Assembly: GCF_015229955.1 (NCBI RefSeq) | Contig: NZ_JAAKYZ010000005.1 | Span: 1-64,000 of the forward strand | DNA length: 64,000 nt | Direction: 5' to 3' | Source of the DNA: Campylobacter concisus | GTDB taxonomy: Bacteria > Campylobacterota > Campylobacteria > Campylobacterales > Campylobacteraceae | Part shown: in pieces, positions 47,745 to 56,546 of the stretch | Layout: each line of letters begins with the position of its first letter | Numbering within the stretch: position 1 is the stretch's first letter | Notes under the pieces: model-generated | Database searches by the model: none | The model's input: only the letters and a program-made list of their open reading frames with translations | What the model was told of the DNA's origin: nothing | Position numbers and translations under genes: made by a program

Positions 47745-48454
47745 TAATTATACCAGCTCGCCTTGCTTCAACAAGGTTTAGTAATAAAATTTTAAAAGAG
47801 ATAAATGGCGTGCCAATGTTTGTGGCAACGGCTCTTAGAGTAAGTGGCGTGGATGATGTGGTAGTTGCTGTGGATGAGCAAAGTGTGCTGGATATTGCCA
47901 AAGCTCACGGTATAAAAGCGGTGCTAACTTGCAAAGATCATCAAAGTGGGACTGATAGGATAAACGAAGCAGCACAAATTTTGGGGTTAAGCGAGAGTGA
48001 GATTATCATAAATGTTCAGGCTGATGAGCCATTTATCGAGCCTGAAAATATCGCTAAATTTAGGGCTTTTTGCGAGCAGAATAAAGAAAAAGCCTTTATG
48101 TTTTCTTGCTATAAAAAGATGGACGATGAGTTTGCGGATGATAAAAATTTAGTTAAAGTGGTGACTGATTTTGAGGGATATGCACTTTATTTTTCAAGAT
48201 CTAGGATACCATTTAACAGAAGCGAGTGTAAAAGTTATAAGGCTCACCTTGGCATTTACGGATACAGCGTAAAGAGCCTAAAAGAGTTTTGTGCTCTTAT
48301 GCCTTCAAGCCTTGAAAATACCGAAAAGCTCGAGCAGCTTCGTGCTTTAGAAAATGGTAAAAAGATAGCGATGCTAGAGGTTGAGAGCCAAAGTATCGGT
48401 ATCGATAGCGAAGAGGACTACCAAAGAGCGCTAGCTAAATTTGGTAAGAAATAA
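47741..48454 (+). CDS. kdsB: 3-deoxy-manno-octulosonate cytidylyltransferase
   Basis: A 237-residue enzyme that activates Kdo for the LPS inner core. MIIIPARLASTRFSNKIL is the nucleotide-binding start; NVQADEPFIEPENI and YFSRSRIPFNR are conserved; LRALENGKKIAMLEVES and GIDSEEDYQRA close it. I start at ATG 47741, which overlaps the thrC TGA, instead of an upstream in-frame ATG at 47717. lpxK and kdsB both serve LPS synthesis. Confidence 0.95.
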   Translation: MIIIPARLASTRFSNKILKEINGVPMFVATALRVSGVDDVVVAVDEQSVLDIAKAHGIKAVLTCKDHQSGTDRINEAAQILGLSESEIIINVQADEPFIEPENIAKFRAFCEQNKEKAFMFSCYKKMDDEFADDKNLVKVVTDFEGYALYFSRSRIPFNRSECKSYKAHLGIYGYSVKSLKEFCALMPSSLENTEKLEQLRALENGKKIAMLEVESQSIGIDSEEDYQRALAKFGKK

Positions 48455-48559
48455 GTTGGCAAATTCTCTTTAAATAAAGTCAATATTTAAGGAGAATTTA
48501 TCTAAATTATTAATCTTTAAATGCAGCAAAAAATATTTTTCTACTCAAATAATATAAAA

Positions 48560-48733
48560 CTAATTTTTCTTGATTTTTATTTTTTTAATTCTGTCTTTAA
48601 CTACGTAAAATTTTAAAATTGCACTCGAGTAAAAGTCTTTATAGAAACCTAAAAATTTAGGCTCTTTCTTAGTGCAGATAGCTGCAAACACGCTTTCAAG
48701 GTCTATTCTCTCTTTTTGTGTCAAATTTTCCAT
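48560..48733 (-). CDS. Small basic hypothetical protein, 57 residues
   Basis: A short gene directly after the HTH gene (TAG followed by ATG). It starts MENLTQKERIDLESVFAAIC and ends in a Lys-rich tail (KIKIKKN). AGGA lies about 8 bases before the ATG. The N-terminal half is acidic or neutral and the tail basic. I recognise no family. Its tight link with a small HTH regulator suggests they act together. Confidence 0.6.
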   Translation of the reverse strand: MENLTQKERIDLESVFAAICTKKEPKFLGFYKDFYSSAILKFYVVKDRIKKIKIKKN

Positions 48734-48979
48734 CTATTTTCCTAATAACTTTCTCATCTTATTGATAACAAATAATATTTCATCGTCGTCAAGCTCACAA
48801 AGAAGTTTGCAAACTGCAGCAGCAGCTTGTGGCTTTGAGTTGCCAAGCCTCCAATCTTGATATGTTCTCATTGGTACACCAAGCTCTTCTGCCATTTTTG
48901 CTTGTGAAATTTTCTTACCGATATTTTTTGCCTCAACTGCATTGTGAAGCAAATTAAATATATCACTTGTTTCAATCAT
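48734..48979 (-). CDS. Small XRE-type helix-turn-helix protein
   Basis: An 81-residue protein containing one helix-turn-helix: KKISQAKMAEELGVPMRTYQDWRLGNSKPQ, similar to lambda repressor-type domains with an Arg/Tyr-rich recognition helix. The remaining C-terminus is helical (CELDDDEILFVINKMRKLLGK). No sensor domain is present. A TATAAT box lies only 6 bases before the ATG and no Shine-Dalgarno sequence is visible, so translation may start from a nearly leaderless mRNA. CGTATAA motifs upstream could be its operators. Confidence 0.82.
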   Translation of the reverse strand: MIETSDIFNLLHNAVEAKNIGKKISQAKMAEELGVPMRTYQDWRLGNSKPQAAAAVCKLLCELDDDEILFVINKMRKLLGK

Positions 48980-48985
48980 TAAAGT

Positions 48986-49112
48986 ATTATACGGATTATT
49001 TTATTAAATATACATAAAATAATATATAAATAATAGTAATACGTATAAATAAATTAAAATATATTATATATTATACTATAAAACATTATATTAGTACGTA
49101 AAAACGTATAAA
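48986..49112. promoter_or_regulatory. CGTATAA repeats upstream of the HTH gene
   Basis: In otherwise nearly GC-free DNA, CGTATAA occurs at 49042-49048 and 49105-49111 on the plus strand and at 48993-48987 on the minus strand, where it overlaps the TATAAT -10 box of the HTH gene. TACGTA also occurs at 49040-49045 and 49095-49100. These look like candidate operators for the HTH protein. Confidence 0.4.
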
Positions 49113-49265
49113 AATATTAGAATGTAGAGATAATATAAAAGACTTTTAAGTTTGTTTAATTATTTTTTTGTAATTTTATTTTCGGAAAGGCTTATGCAAT
49201 TAATATTAGAAAAGCTTAGTTATATAGACTAAAAATACATAAATAAATTATTTTAACTTAAATAC
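49113..49265. other. AT-rich intergenic stretch before hrcA
   Basis: No reading frame, hairpin or repeat stands out here. With the preceding repeat region it separates the divergent HTH and hrcA genes. Confidence 0.5.
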
Positions 49266-49294
49266 TTGACATTGACAAACTAAAGTTGTATAAT
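49266..49294 (+). promoter_or_regulatory. Consensus sigma-70 promoter of hrcA-grpE-dnaK
   Basis: TTGACA (49266-49271) and TATAAT (49289-49294) are both perfect and separated by 17 bp. This full -35/-10 promoter is unlike most others in the window, which lack a -35 box. Transcription would start near 49301, inside the CIRCE element. Confidence 0.85.
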
Positions 49295-49298
49295 CCGC

Positions 49299-49325
49299 TT
49301 AGCAATTAAAAAGAAAGAGTGCTAA
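49299..49325 (+). promoter_or_regulatory. CIRCE element (HrcA operator)
   Basis: TTAGCAATT-N9-GAGTGCTAA. The right half is a perfect match to the CIRCE consensus (TTAGCACTC-N9-GAGTGCTAA); the left half differs at the last three positions (ATT for CTC). It overlaps the transcription start and ends two bases before the likely hrcA GTG. Confidence 0.88.
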
Positions 49326-49327
49326 GA

Positions 49328-50122
49328 GTGAGTAAAACAAATAAACGTGATTTGATACTAAATTCTATCATCGAGGCTTATTTGCAAGACAATATGCCTA
49401 TTGGCTCAAATGAGCTTGGTTCTCGTATGAGCGCGGCTATTCCGGCTTCTACGATACGCGTTTATTTCAAAAAGCTTTCAGATGAGGGTGAGATCACAAA
49501 GCTTCACATTAGTGGTGGTAGGATCCCAACAATTGCTGCGATGAGAAGATATTGGAGTGAAATTTTTGCTATAAGTGATATAAATTTAGAGATAAATGAT
49601 GCCGAAGAACTGAAAAAGTTATGTTATGAATTTGAGCTTTACTGTATGATTTTTGGCACAATCGATAATGAATTGCTAGAAATTTTAAATTTAAATAATA
49701 GGTATATGATCTTAAATTTTGGCGAAGATGAGATCGTTATTAAATTTGATGCTAGGATGTATAAATTTTTAAGTAATCTTGCTGGAGTTAGTTTAAACAA
49801 GCTTGAGCTTATCTGCTCTCAAGTTGGCTTAAGCGAACTAAAAAGTAAAATAAGAGAGCTTAAAAGGACTAAAATTTACTTCCAAGAAAATGAAATTTTA
49901 GCCTTTGATATGTTTAAGGATAGACGTTTTAAGATGGTTTTTGACCCGAGTTTTAGCTTACAAATGGATGAGAAACTTACATTTTCTCCTATGTTTGATG
50001 AAAATTTTATGGGGCTCAAATTTAGTACAAACTATCTTGGCAACGAAGCAGAGATGATCTGTGCTGGCAGTATTTATACTGACTATGTGAAATTTATAAA
50101 TCTAATAAAGGAGGCTGCGTGA
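49328..50122 (+). CDS. hrcA: Heat-inducible transcription repressor HrcA
   Basis: A 264-residue repressor of class I heat-shock genes, shorter than the 340-residue Bacillus form but usual for Campylobacter. The N-terminal winged helix has RDLILNSIIEAYLQDNMPIGSNEL and IPASTIRVYFKKLSDEGEITKLHISGGRIPT. A GTG at 49319 is also in frame, but it lies within the CIRCE element; GTG 49328 fits the family start better. It binds CIRCE to repress its own operon. grpE overlaps its end (GTGA) with a strong AAAGGAGG. Confidence 0.92.
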   Translation: MSKTNKRDLILNSIIEAYLQDNMPIGSNELGSRMSAAIPASTIRVYFKKLSDEGEITKLHISGGRIPTIAAMRRYWSEIFAISDINLEINDAEELKKLCYEFELYCMIFGTIDNELLEILNLNNRYMILNFGEDEIVIKFDARMYKFLSNLAGVSLNKLELICSQVGLSELKSKIRELKRTKIYFQENEILAFDMFKDRRFKMVFDPSFSLQMDEKLTFSPMFDENFMGLKFSTNYLGNEAEMICAGSIYTDYVKFINLIKEAA

Positions 50123-50661
50123 GCGAAGAGATAAAAGAGCAAAACCTACCTGAGGTTGAGCCTGTGCAAGAACTAGCTAATGATAGTGTAAATTTGGACG
50201 CACTTGGCGATATTTCAAAGGTTGAGAAACTTGAAAAAGAGCTCGGGGAGATAACTGATAAATATTATAGAGCAAATGCTGAGTTTGAAAATATCAAAAA
50301 GCGTTATGAAAAAGAAAAGACGGACGTTGCAAACTATGCAAATGAGAAATTTGCTAGGGACTTGCTACCAGTCATAGATGCTCTTGAGATCGCTGCAAAT
50401 TTTGATCCAGAGGATGATGAATTTGCCAAAAAGATCAAAGAGGGTATTTTGATAACTATAAATCAGTTTAAAAAATGCTTTGAAAAGCATGGCGTAAGCG
50501 AGATACCAACTGACACTGAGTTTGATCCGAGCGTGCATAATGCTGTTTTAAGGGTCGATAGCGAAGAGAAGCAGAGTGGTCAAATCGTGCAAGCTTTGCA
50601 AAAAGGCTATATGATAAATGGTAGGGTTTTGCGCCCAGCTATGGTCAGTGTAGCAAACTAA
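50119..50661 (+). CDS. grpE: Nucleotide exchange factor GrpE
   Basis: A 180-residue GrpE: long N-terminal helix, then KYYRANAEFENIKKRYEKEK, LLPVIDALEIA and the C-terminal beta domain with FDPSVHNAV and GYMINGRVLRPAMVSV. It releases ADP from DnaK. Start is GTG with a perfect Shine-Dalgarno sequence, overlapping hrcA by 4 bp. Confidence 0.96.
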   Translation: MSEEIKEQNLPEVEPVQELANDSVNLDALGDISKVEKLEKELGEITDKYYRANAEFENIKKRYEKEKTDVANYANEKFARDLLPVIDALEIAANFDPEDDEFAKKIKEGILITINQFKKCFEKHGVSEIPTDTEFDPSVHNAVLRVDSEEKQSGQIVQALQKGYMINGRVLRPAMVSVAN

Positions 50662-50696
50662 ATTTATAAAAATAAAATCTAATAAAAAGGAAAAAT

Positions 50697-52571
50697 ATGT
50701 CAAAAGTTATAGGTATAGACTTAGGTACAACAAACTCTTGTGTGAGCGTTTTTGAGCGTGGCGAGAGCAAGGTTATCCCAAACAAAGAGGGCAAAAACAC
50801 AACTCCATCAGTTGTTGCTTTCACAGACAAGGGTGAAATTCTAGTAGGTGACGTTGCAAAACGTCAAGCAGTTACAAACCCTGAAAAAACGATATATTCT
50901 ATCAAACGTATCATGGGCTTGATGAGCAATGAAAAAAATGCTGAAGAGGCAAAAAGCCGCTTGCCATATCACGTCGTAGATAGAAATGGCGCATGCGCAG
51001 TTGAGATCGCTGGCAAGGTTTATACTCCACAAGAAATTTCAGCAAAAATTCTTATCAAACTAAAAGAAGATGCTGAAGCATACCTTGGTGAAAAGGTAAC
51101 AGATGCGGTTATTACAGTGCCAGCATACTTTAACGATAGCCAAAGAAAAGCTACAAAAGAGGCTGGAACGATCGCAGGGCTAAACGTACTTCGTATCATC
51201 AACGAGCCAACAGCTGCAGCACTTGCTTATGGTCTTGATAAAAAAGAGGCTGAGAAAATTTTAGTTTACGACCTAGGTGGTGGTACATTTGACGTTACAG
51301 TGCTAGAGACTGGTGATAATATCGTTGAAGTTTTGGCAACTGGCGGTAACGCATTCTTGGGCGGCGATGACTTTGATAACAAGATAATTGACTGGCTAGT
51401 AAGCGAGTTTAAAAACGAAAATGGTATCGATCTAAAAGGCGATATCATGGCGCTTCAACGCTTAAAAGAAGCTGCTGAAAATGCTAAAAAAGAGCTAAGC
51501 TCAGCTCAAGAGACTGAGATAAATTTACCATTTATCACAGCTGATGCGACTGGTCCAAAACACCTTGTCAAAAAGCTAACTCGTGCTAAATTTGAAGGTA
51601 TGATCGACTCACTTGTAGGCGAGACTATCACTAAGATAAATGAAGTCATCAAAGATGCAGGTCTAAGCAAGAGTGACATCAAAGAGGTCGTAATGGTCGG
51701 TGGTTCAACTCGTGTGCCACTCGTTCAAGAAGAGGTTAAAAAGGCATTTGGCAAAGAGCTAAATAAGAGCGTAAATCCAGATGAGGTCGTAGCTATCGGT
51801 GCTGCTATCCAAGGCGCTGTTATAAAAGGCGACGTTAAAGATGTGCTACTTCTTGACGTAACTCCACTTAGCCTTGGTATCGAGACACTTGGTGGCGTAA
51901 TGACTAAGATCATCGAAAAAGGTACAACCATACCAACTAAAAAAAGCCAAGTTTTCTCAACTGCTGAAGATAACCAAAGTGCCGTTACTATCATGGTTTT
52001 ACAAGGCGAGCGTGAGTTTGCAAGGGATAATAAATCACTTGGAAATTTTAACCTCGAAGGCATCCCAGCAGCTCCAAGAGGTGTTCCTCAAATCGAAGTT
52101 GAGTTTGACATTGACGCAAACGGAATTTTAACTGTTTCAGCAAAAGATAAAGCAACTGGCAAAGCTCAAAACATCACTATCTCTGGATCAAGCGGCTTAA
52201 GCGAAGAAGAGATAAACAATATGGTAAAAGATGCTGAGCTTCATAAAGAAGAGGACAAAAAACGCAAAGACGCAGTTGAGGCTAGAAATCAAGCTGACGC
52301 ACTAGTTCATCAAACTGAAAAGAGCATGAGCGAGCTTGGCGAGAAAGTCCCAGCTGAGGATAGAAGCAACATCGAAGCTGCACTAAACGATCTAAAAGAG
52401 GTCTTAAAAGATGAAAATTCTTCAAAAGAGCAAATTGATGCTAAAGTAGAAGCTCTAAGCAAGGCCAGCCACAAATTAGCAGAAGCTATGTATAAAAAAG
52501 ATGAAAACGCTGGAGCAAACGGCGGAAATAATAAAAAAGACGACGACGTTATAGACGCTGAAGTCGAGTAA
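50697..52571 (+). CDS. dnaK: Chaperone DnaK (Hsp70)
   Basis: A 624-residue Hsp70: [15 protein letters not shown] at the start, [27 protein letters not shown], and [13 protein letters not shown] in the ATPase domain; [14 protein letters not shown] opens the substrate-binding domain. The C-terminal lid ends [10 protein letters not shown]. It folds proteins with DnaJ and GrpE; no dnaJ is adjacent. A hairpin terminator follows. Confidence 0.98.
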   Translation: MSKVIGIDLGTTNSCVSVFERGESKVIPNKEGKNTTPSVVAFTDKGEILVGDVAKRQAVTNPEKTIYSIKRIMGLMSNEKNAEEAKSRLPYHVVDRNGACAVEIAGKVYTPQEISAKILIKLKEDAEAYLGEKVTDAVITVPAYFNDSQRKATKEAGTIAGLNVLRIINEPTAAALAYGLDKKEAEKILVYDLGGGTFDVTVLETGDNIVEVLATGGNAFLGGDDFDNKIIDWLVSEFKNENGIDLKGDIMALQRLKEAAENAKKELSSAQETEINLPFITADATGPKHLVKKLTRAKFEGMIDSLVGETITKINEVIKDAGLSKSDIKEVVMVGGSTRVPLVQEEVKKAFGKELNKSVNPDEVVAIGAAIQGAVIKGDVKDVLLLDVTPLSLGIETLGGVMTKIIEKGTTIPTKKSQVFSTAEDNQSAVTIMVLQGEREFARDNKSLGNFNLEGIPAAPRGVPQIEVEFDIDANGILTVSAKDKATGKAQNITISGSSGLSEEEINNMVKDAELHKEEDKKRKDAVEARNQADALVHQTEKSMSELGEKVPAEDRSNIEAALNDLKEVLKDENSSKEQIDAKVEALSKASHKLAEAMYKKDENAGANGGNNKKDDDVIDAEVE

Positions 52572-52578
52572 AACTCCT

Positions 52579-52602
52579 AGAGCAGGGCGCTTGCCTTGCT
52601 CT
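52579..52602 (+). terminator. dnaK operon terminator
   Basis: AGAGCAGGGC and GCCTTGCTCT pair over 10 bp with one G-U pair and a 4-base loop, 7 bases past the dnaK stop, then TTTTAT. Confidence 0.85.
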
Positions 52603-52697
52603 TTTATAAATTTATCTTCATAAATTCTTAAAATTGATTTAAAATAAGCAGTTTAAATAGTTAAAATTTATATAATGCCAAACAAAAAGGCTAAAAA

Positions 52698-53129
52698 ATG
52701 TACTTATTTTTTTTGATTACTCATTTAATTTGTGCCATTGTATTTATAGGATATGTATTTTTCGATGTTTGCATATATCCGTTTGCTAAAAAAACGGTTG
52801 ATGCTAAAACCCTTGAAATAGTTAAAAAAGCCTACACAAAAGGCAGCGCAAAGGTATTTGGCACAGCATTTTTATTGCTTTTAATAAGTGGCGCTTATAT
52901 GGCAAAAGACTATTTTGGAGGTGAGCTTGGCTGGTGGCAAAGCAACTTTCAAAAGCTACTGCTTGTAAAAATTTTTGTTTTACTCGTAATGTGCCTTGTA
53001 ACTTTTATCTCTGTTTTTAATGTCGTTATTTTAAAAAAGCCTGATCCATTTGGTAAATTTTCACATTTAATAGCTCTAGTGCTTTGCCTGATAATGGTCA
53101 TTTTAGCAAAAGTAATGTGGTGGGCTTAA
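52698..53129 (+). CDS. CopD-like membrane protein
   Basis: A 143-residue protein with four hydrophobic helices: about 3-25 (FFLITHLICAIVFIGYVFFDV), 50-70, 85-110 and 120-142. It resembles the CopD (copper resistance D) domain family, with a conserved His in helix 1 and another before helix 4 (FSHLIALVLCL). Whether it moves copper or binds heme is unknown. It stands alone between dnaK and the convergent ppk2. Confidence 0.75.
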   Translation: MYLFFLITHLICAIVFIGYVFFDVCIYPFAKKTVDAKTLEIVKKAYTKGSAKVFGTAFLLLLISGAYMAKDYFGGELGWWQSNFQKLLLVKIFVLLVMCLVTFISVFNVVILKKPDPFGKFSHLIALVLCLIMVILAKVMWWA

Positions 53130-53180
53130 AAATTTAGCTAGCAAATCTAAGCAAATCGCCAGCTAGAAGTTAAAAGTGTT

Positions 53181-53990
53181 CTAATCGATACTCTTTAACT
53201 TATCTTTATTTAGCCCTTCTTCTATGCGCTTTATCTCTTCACTTCCATCTCTTACGACGTTTTTGTCAAATTCCAAGTAGTCATTTATCTTTTTTGGATA
53301 TTCAACGTGACTTAGGATAAATTTAAAGACATTTAGCCTAGCTTCTTTTTTGTTATCACTTGAGACAATGACCCATGGTGAAATGCTATTGTGAGAAGCA
53401 AGAAGCATCGAATATTTAGCGATAGAGTATTGATCCCAAAGCTCTTGTGCTTTTTGATCAACGGGTGAAATTTTAAACTGCTTTAATGGATCATTTTGCC
53501 TCTCTTTGAAGCGTTTTTTCTGCTCATCTTTTGTGATTGATAGATAAATTTTAAAGAAAATTATGCCAGAGTTTATGATCATCTCTTCAAATTTTGGCAC
53601 TTCACGTAAAAATTCCTTATGCTCTTCTTGCGTGCAAAAGCCCATTACCGGCTCAACGCCAGCTCTATTGTACCAGCTTCTATCAAAGATCACGATCTCT
53701 CCAGCACTTGGCAGATGAGTCACATATCTTTGAAAATACCACTGCGTTTTTTCGACATCACTTGGCTTAGCAAGCGCTACTATACGGCAACCTCTTGGAT
53801 TTAGATGCTCAGTTAGGCGTTTTATCGTTCCGCCTTTGCCGGCTGCGTCGCGCCCTTCCATTAGCATGAGTACTCTAAGGCCTTTTTCTTTTACGTAATT
53901 TTGAAATTTTAAAAGTTCAATTTGAAGTAGTCTAAGCTCTTCCTCGTAGCCAAGTTTCTCACTTTTTTGGTGTTTTTTGTCTTTTGACAT
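53181..53990 (-). CDS. ppk2: Polyphosphate kinase 2
   Basis: A 269-residue PPK2. The Walker A motif EGRDAAGKGGTIKRL, the Walker B-like IVIFDRSWYNRAGVEPVMGF, the lid RFKERQNDPLKQFK and SPWVIVSSDNKKEARLN are all present. It uses polyphosphate to make GTP or ATP from the diphosphates; one-domain length fits class I. In C. jejuni this activity supports stress survival. It is divergent from dsbD. Confidence 0.95.
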   Translation of the reverse strand: MSKDKKHQKSEKLGYEEELRLLQIELLKFQNYVKEKGLRVLMLMEGRDAAGKGGTIKRLTEHLNPRGCRIVALAKPSDVEKTQWYFQRYVTHLPSAGEIVIFDRSWYNRAGVEPVMGFCTQEEHKEFLREVPKFEEMIINSGIIFFKIYLSITKDEQKKRFKERQNDPLKQFKISPVDQKAQELWDQYSIAKYSMLLASHNSISPWVIVSSDNKKEARLNVFKFILSHVEYPKKINDYLEFDKNVVRDGSEEIKRIEEGLNKDKLKSID

Positions 53991-54095
53991 CTTTGCTCCT
54001 TTAAAATTTCACATATTTTCACAATTTTACAATAAAATAGAATAAATTTAAGAATTTAGACTAAAATCATCTTTTTTAATTTAGCAAGGATTAGT

Positions 54096-55826
54096 ATGTT
54101 TTTAAAATTTCTTTTTTCGCTTATTTTATTTGTGGGCTCACTTTTTGCTGAGGTTTTAGATGTTAGCAAAGCCTTTGTTTTAACTCCAAGCGTTGATAGT
54201 CAAAATGTTGAAGTGAAGTTTAACTTTGGTGAAAATATCTATCTTTATAAAGAGAGTTTCGAGATTAAACTAGCTGGCAAAAAGATAAATGAGCTATTAA
54301 ATTTGCCAAGTAGTGAAAATACGGGAGAATATGAAATTTATCCAAAAGATTTTTCGATTTTTATCCCATTAAATTTGGTAAAAGAAAATCTTTCAAATGG
54401 CAAAGCAATACTTGACATTAACTATCAAGGCTGTGCTAAAAACGGCATTTGCTACCGTCCGCAAAGTAAAATTTATGAGATAACTGACCAAGCTGGAAAA
54501 TTTAGCATCGCCACTTTTAAAAAAGAGCAAAAAAACGATGCCGACAGCTTTGCTGAAGAATTTTCTAGCGAGCAAGATATTGCAAATGGGCTTGGAGATA
54601 AAAATTTCTTTATCTCACTTCTTACTTTTTTTGGTTATGGTCTCTTGCTTTCACTAACACCTTGCGTCTTTCCGATGATACCGATACTTTCAAGCATAAT
54701 CGTCTCAAAAGGTGCTAATTTAAATGCAAAAAAAGGCTTTTTACTATCATTTATCTATGTTGTCGCGATGAGCCTAGCTTATGCACTAGCTGGAGTTGCA
54801 GCTAGCCTGCTTGGCTTTGGCATCGCAGGAGCTTTGCAAAATATCTATGTGCTTGGCGCTTTTGCAGCCATTTTTGTCATTCTAAGCTTTAGCATGTTTG
54901 GATTTTATGATATAAAATTGCCAGCAAAATTTGAAAATTTGATAAGTAAAAAATCGCAAAATAGTTCAGGCTATGTTGGAATTTTTATTATGGGTTTTGC
55001 CTCAGCTCTCATCATATCACCTTGCGTAGCAGCACCATTAGCGGGCGCACTTCTTTATATTGCCCAAAGTGGAAATGTCTTTTATGGTGGCATTATGCTT
55101 TTTGCCATGGGGCTTGGCATGGGCGTGCCACTACTTATTATCGGGCTAAGCTCTGGAAAGCTCTTGCCAAAACCTGGTAGTTGGATGGATGAAGTGAAAA
55201 AATTCTTTGGTTTTTTGATGCTCATCATGGCAGTTTGGATCCTTGCGCGTGTGCTCGGAGAATTTTTTGAGCTATTAGGATATGGCATTATAGGCGTTTT
55301 TATGGCAGTTTATTTTGGGGCATTTGAAGTAGCAGAGCAAAGCTGGACTAAGTTTAAAAAAGCGTTTTTTATCCTAGTTTTTATATATTCAGTTATGCTA
55401 ATAGTTGGTTCATTTTTGGGCTCAAAGGAGGCTTTTTCTCCGCTTTCTGGACTAAATTTGGCAAAAAGTGATAGTGCGTTAAAATTTAATTCCGTTAAAA
55501 ATTTAGATGAACTAAATGAGATAATAAAAAACTCAACCAAACCCGTTCTAGTAGATTTTTATGCTGATTGGTGTGCAAGCTGCAAAGAGATAGAAAAGAT
55601 CACTTTTAAAGATAGTGATGTTATAGATGCTTTGGCAAATTTTGCACTTATTCGTATCGATGTAACAAATGGTGGATCACAAAATGATGAGATGCTAAGA
55701 AATTTTGGGCTTATTGATCCGCCTGCGCTTTTGTTATTTAATGGTGGCGATGAGCTAAAATTTCTTAGAACTATCGGTTTTATAGATGCTAAAAATTTTC
55801 TAGCAAAGCTTGAAAAAATTAAATAA
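54096..55826 (+). CDS. dsbD: Thiol:disulfide interchange protein DsbD
   Basis: A 576-residue protein with all three DsbD parts. The signal peptide and N-terminal periplasmic alpha domain carry GCAKNGICYRPQ. Eight membrane helices follow, with LTPCVFPMIPI and IISPCVAAPLAGALLY holding the redox cysteines. The C-terminal thioredoxin domain has FYADWCASCKEIEK. It moves electrons from cytoplasmic thioredoxin to periplasmic thiol proteins. Its 3' end overlaps convergent nth by 8 bp. Confidence 0.97.
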   Translation: MFLKFLFSLILFVGSLFAEVLDVSKAFVLTPSVDSQNVEVKFNFGENIYLYKESFEIKLAGKKINELLNLPSSENTGEYEIYPKDFSIFIPLNLVKENLSNGKAILDINYQGCAKNGICYRPQSKIYEITDQAGKFSIATFKKEQKNDADSFAEEFSSEQDIANGLGDKNFFISLLTFFGYGLLLSLTPCVFPMIPILSSIIVSKGANLNAKKGFLLSFIYVVAMSLAYALAGVAASLLGFGIAGALQNIYVLGAFAAIFVILSFSMFGFYDIKLPAKFENLISKKSQNSSGYVGIFIMGFASALIISPCVAAPLAGALLYIAQSGNVFYGGIMLFAMGLGMGVPLLIIGLSSGKLLPKPGSWMDEVKKFFGFLMLIMAVWILARVLGEFFELLGYGIIGVFMAVYFGAFEVAEQSWTKFKKAFFILVFIYSVMLIVGSFLGSKEAFSPLSGLNLAKSDSALKFNSVKNLDELNEIIKNSTKPVLVDFYADWCASCKEIEKITFKDSDVIDALANFALIRIDVTNGGSQNDEMLRNFGLIDPPALLLFNGGDELKFLRTIGFIDAKNFLAKLEKIK

Positions 55827-56451
55827 TCTTGTCCTTGCTGTTACAAAGATCATTTAAGATACACTCATGGCAAAGCGGCTTTTTGGCTTTACAGGTGTAA
55901 CGTCCAAAGAGCACCATGGCTTGATGAAGCTTGCCAAGATCTGTTTTAAAGGCATGGCTAAGATCAGCTTCAGTAGCTTCTGGCGTTTTTGCATGGCTAA
56001 GATCAAGTCTGTGCGCCACTCTAAAAACGTGCGTATCAACGGCCATTACATTTGCATTTGTAGCCTCTAAAAGCACTACGTGAGCGGTCTTTTGCCCAAC
56101 TCCAGCAAGGGCTTTTAGCTTCTCTTCATCAAGTGGAATTTCTCCGTTATAGAGCTCAACCACGCTGTTTGCCATTTTGATCAAATTTACTGCTTTGTTG
56201 TTAAAAAAGCTGCATGAGTTTATCATAAGTTTTAAGCTGGCTAAATTTGCACTAGCTAGCTCATAGACATCTTTATACGCTTCAAATAAAGCCGGAGTTA
56301 TTAAATTTACTCTTTTATCAGTGCACTGGGCTGAGAGCATGACACAGACAAGTAGCTCATACAAATTTCTAAATTTAAGCTCGCTTTTAGCGTCTTTAAA
56401 CTCTTCTAGAAGTCTTCTTTTTATCTCTAAAATATCTTTTTTTGTTCTCAT
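55819..56451 (-). CDS. nth: Endonuclease III
   Basis: A 210-residue DNA glycosylase/AP lyase. The helix-hairpin-helix LAGVGQKTAHVVL has the catalytic Lys, VDTHVFRVAHRLDLS has the catalytic Asp, and CKAKKPLCHECILNDLC supplies the 4Fe-4S ligands (CX6CX2CX5C). It repairs oxidised pyrimidines. It is divergent from peb4. Confidence 0.97.
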   Translation of the reverse strand: MRTKKDILEIKRRLLEEFKDAKSELKFRNLYELLVCVMLSAQCTDKRVNLITPALFEAYKDVYELASANLASLKLMINSCSFFNNKAVNLIKMANSVVELYNGEIPLDEEKLKALAGVGQKTAHVVLLEATNANVMAVDTHVFRVAHRLDLSHAKTPEATEADLSHAFKTDLGKLHQAMVLFGRYTCKAKKPLCHECILNDLCNSKDKII

Positions 56452-56503
56452 TTTCGTATTTTACCTTATTTTCTTAAGTTAAATGAAAAGTTATCGCTTT
56501 ATT

Positions 56504-56512
56504 TGATATAAT
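56504..56512 (+). promoter_or_regulatory. peb4 extended -10 promoter
   Basis: TGATATAAT is a perfect extended -10 element 34 bp before the peb4 ATG. AAAGGA precedes the start codon. Confidence 0.7.
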
Positions 56513-56546
56513 CTTGCCCATAAAATCAATTTTTTAAAGGATTTAT

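Noticed and set aside
48672..48860. 62-codon frame on the plus strand opposite the HTH gene
   Set aside because: It is antisense to the HTH and 57-residue genes, lacks a ribosome binding site and is Ser/Asn-rich in a way expected from the opposite strand.
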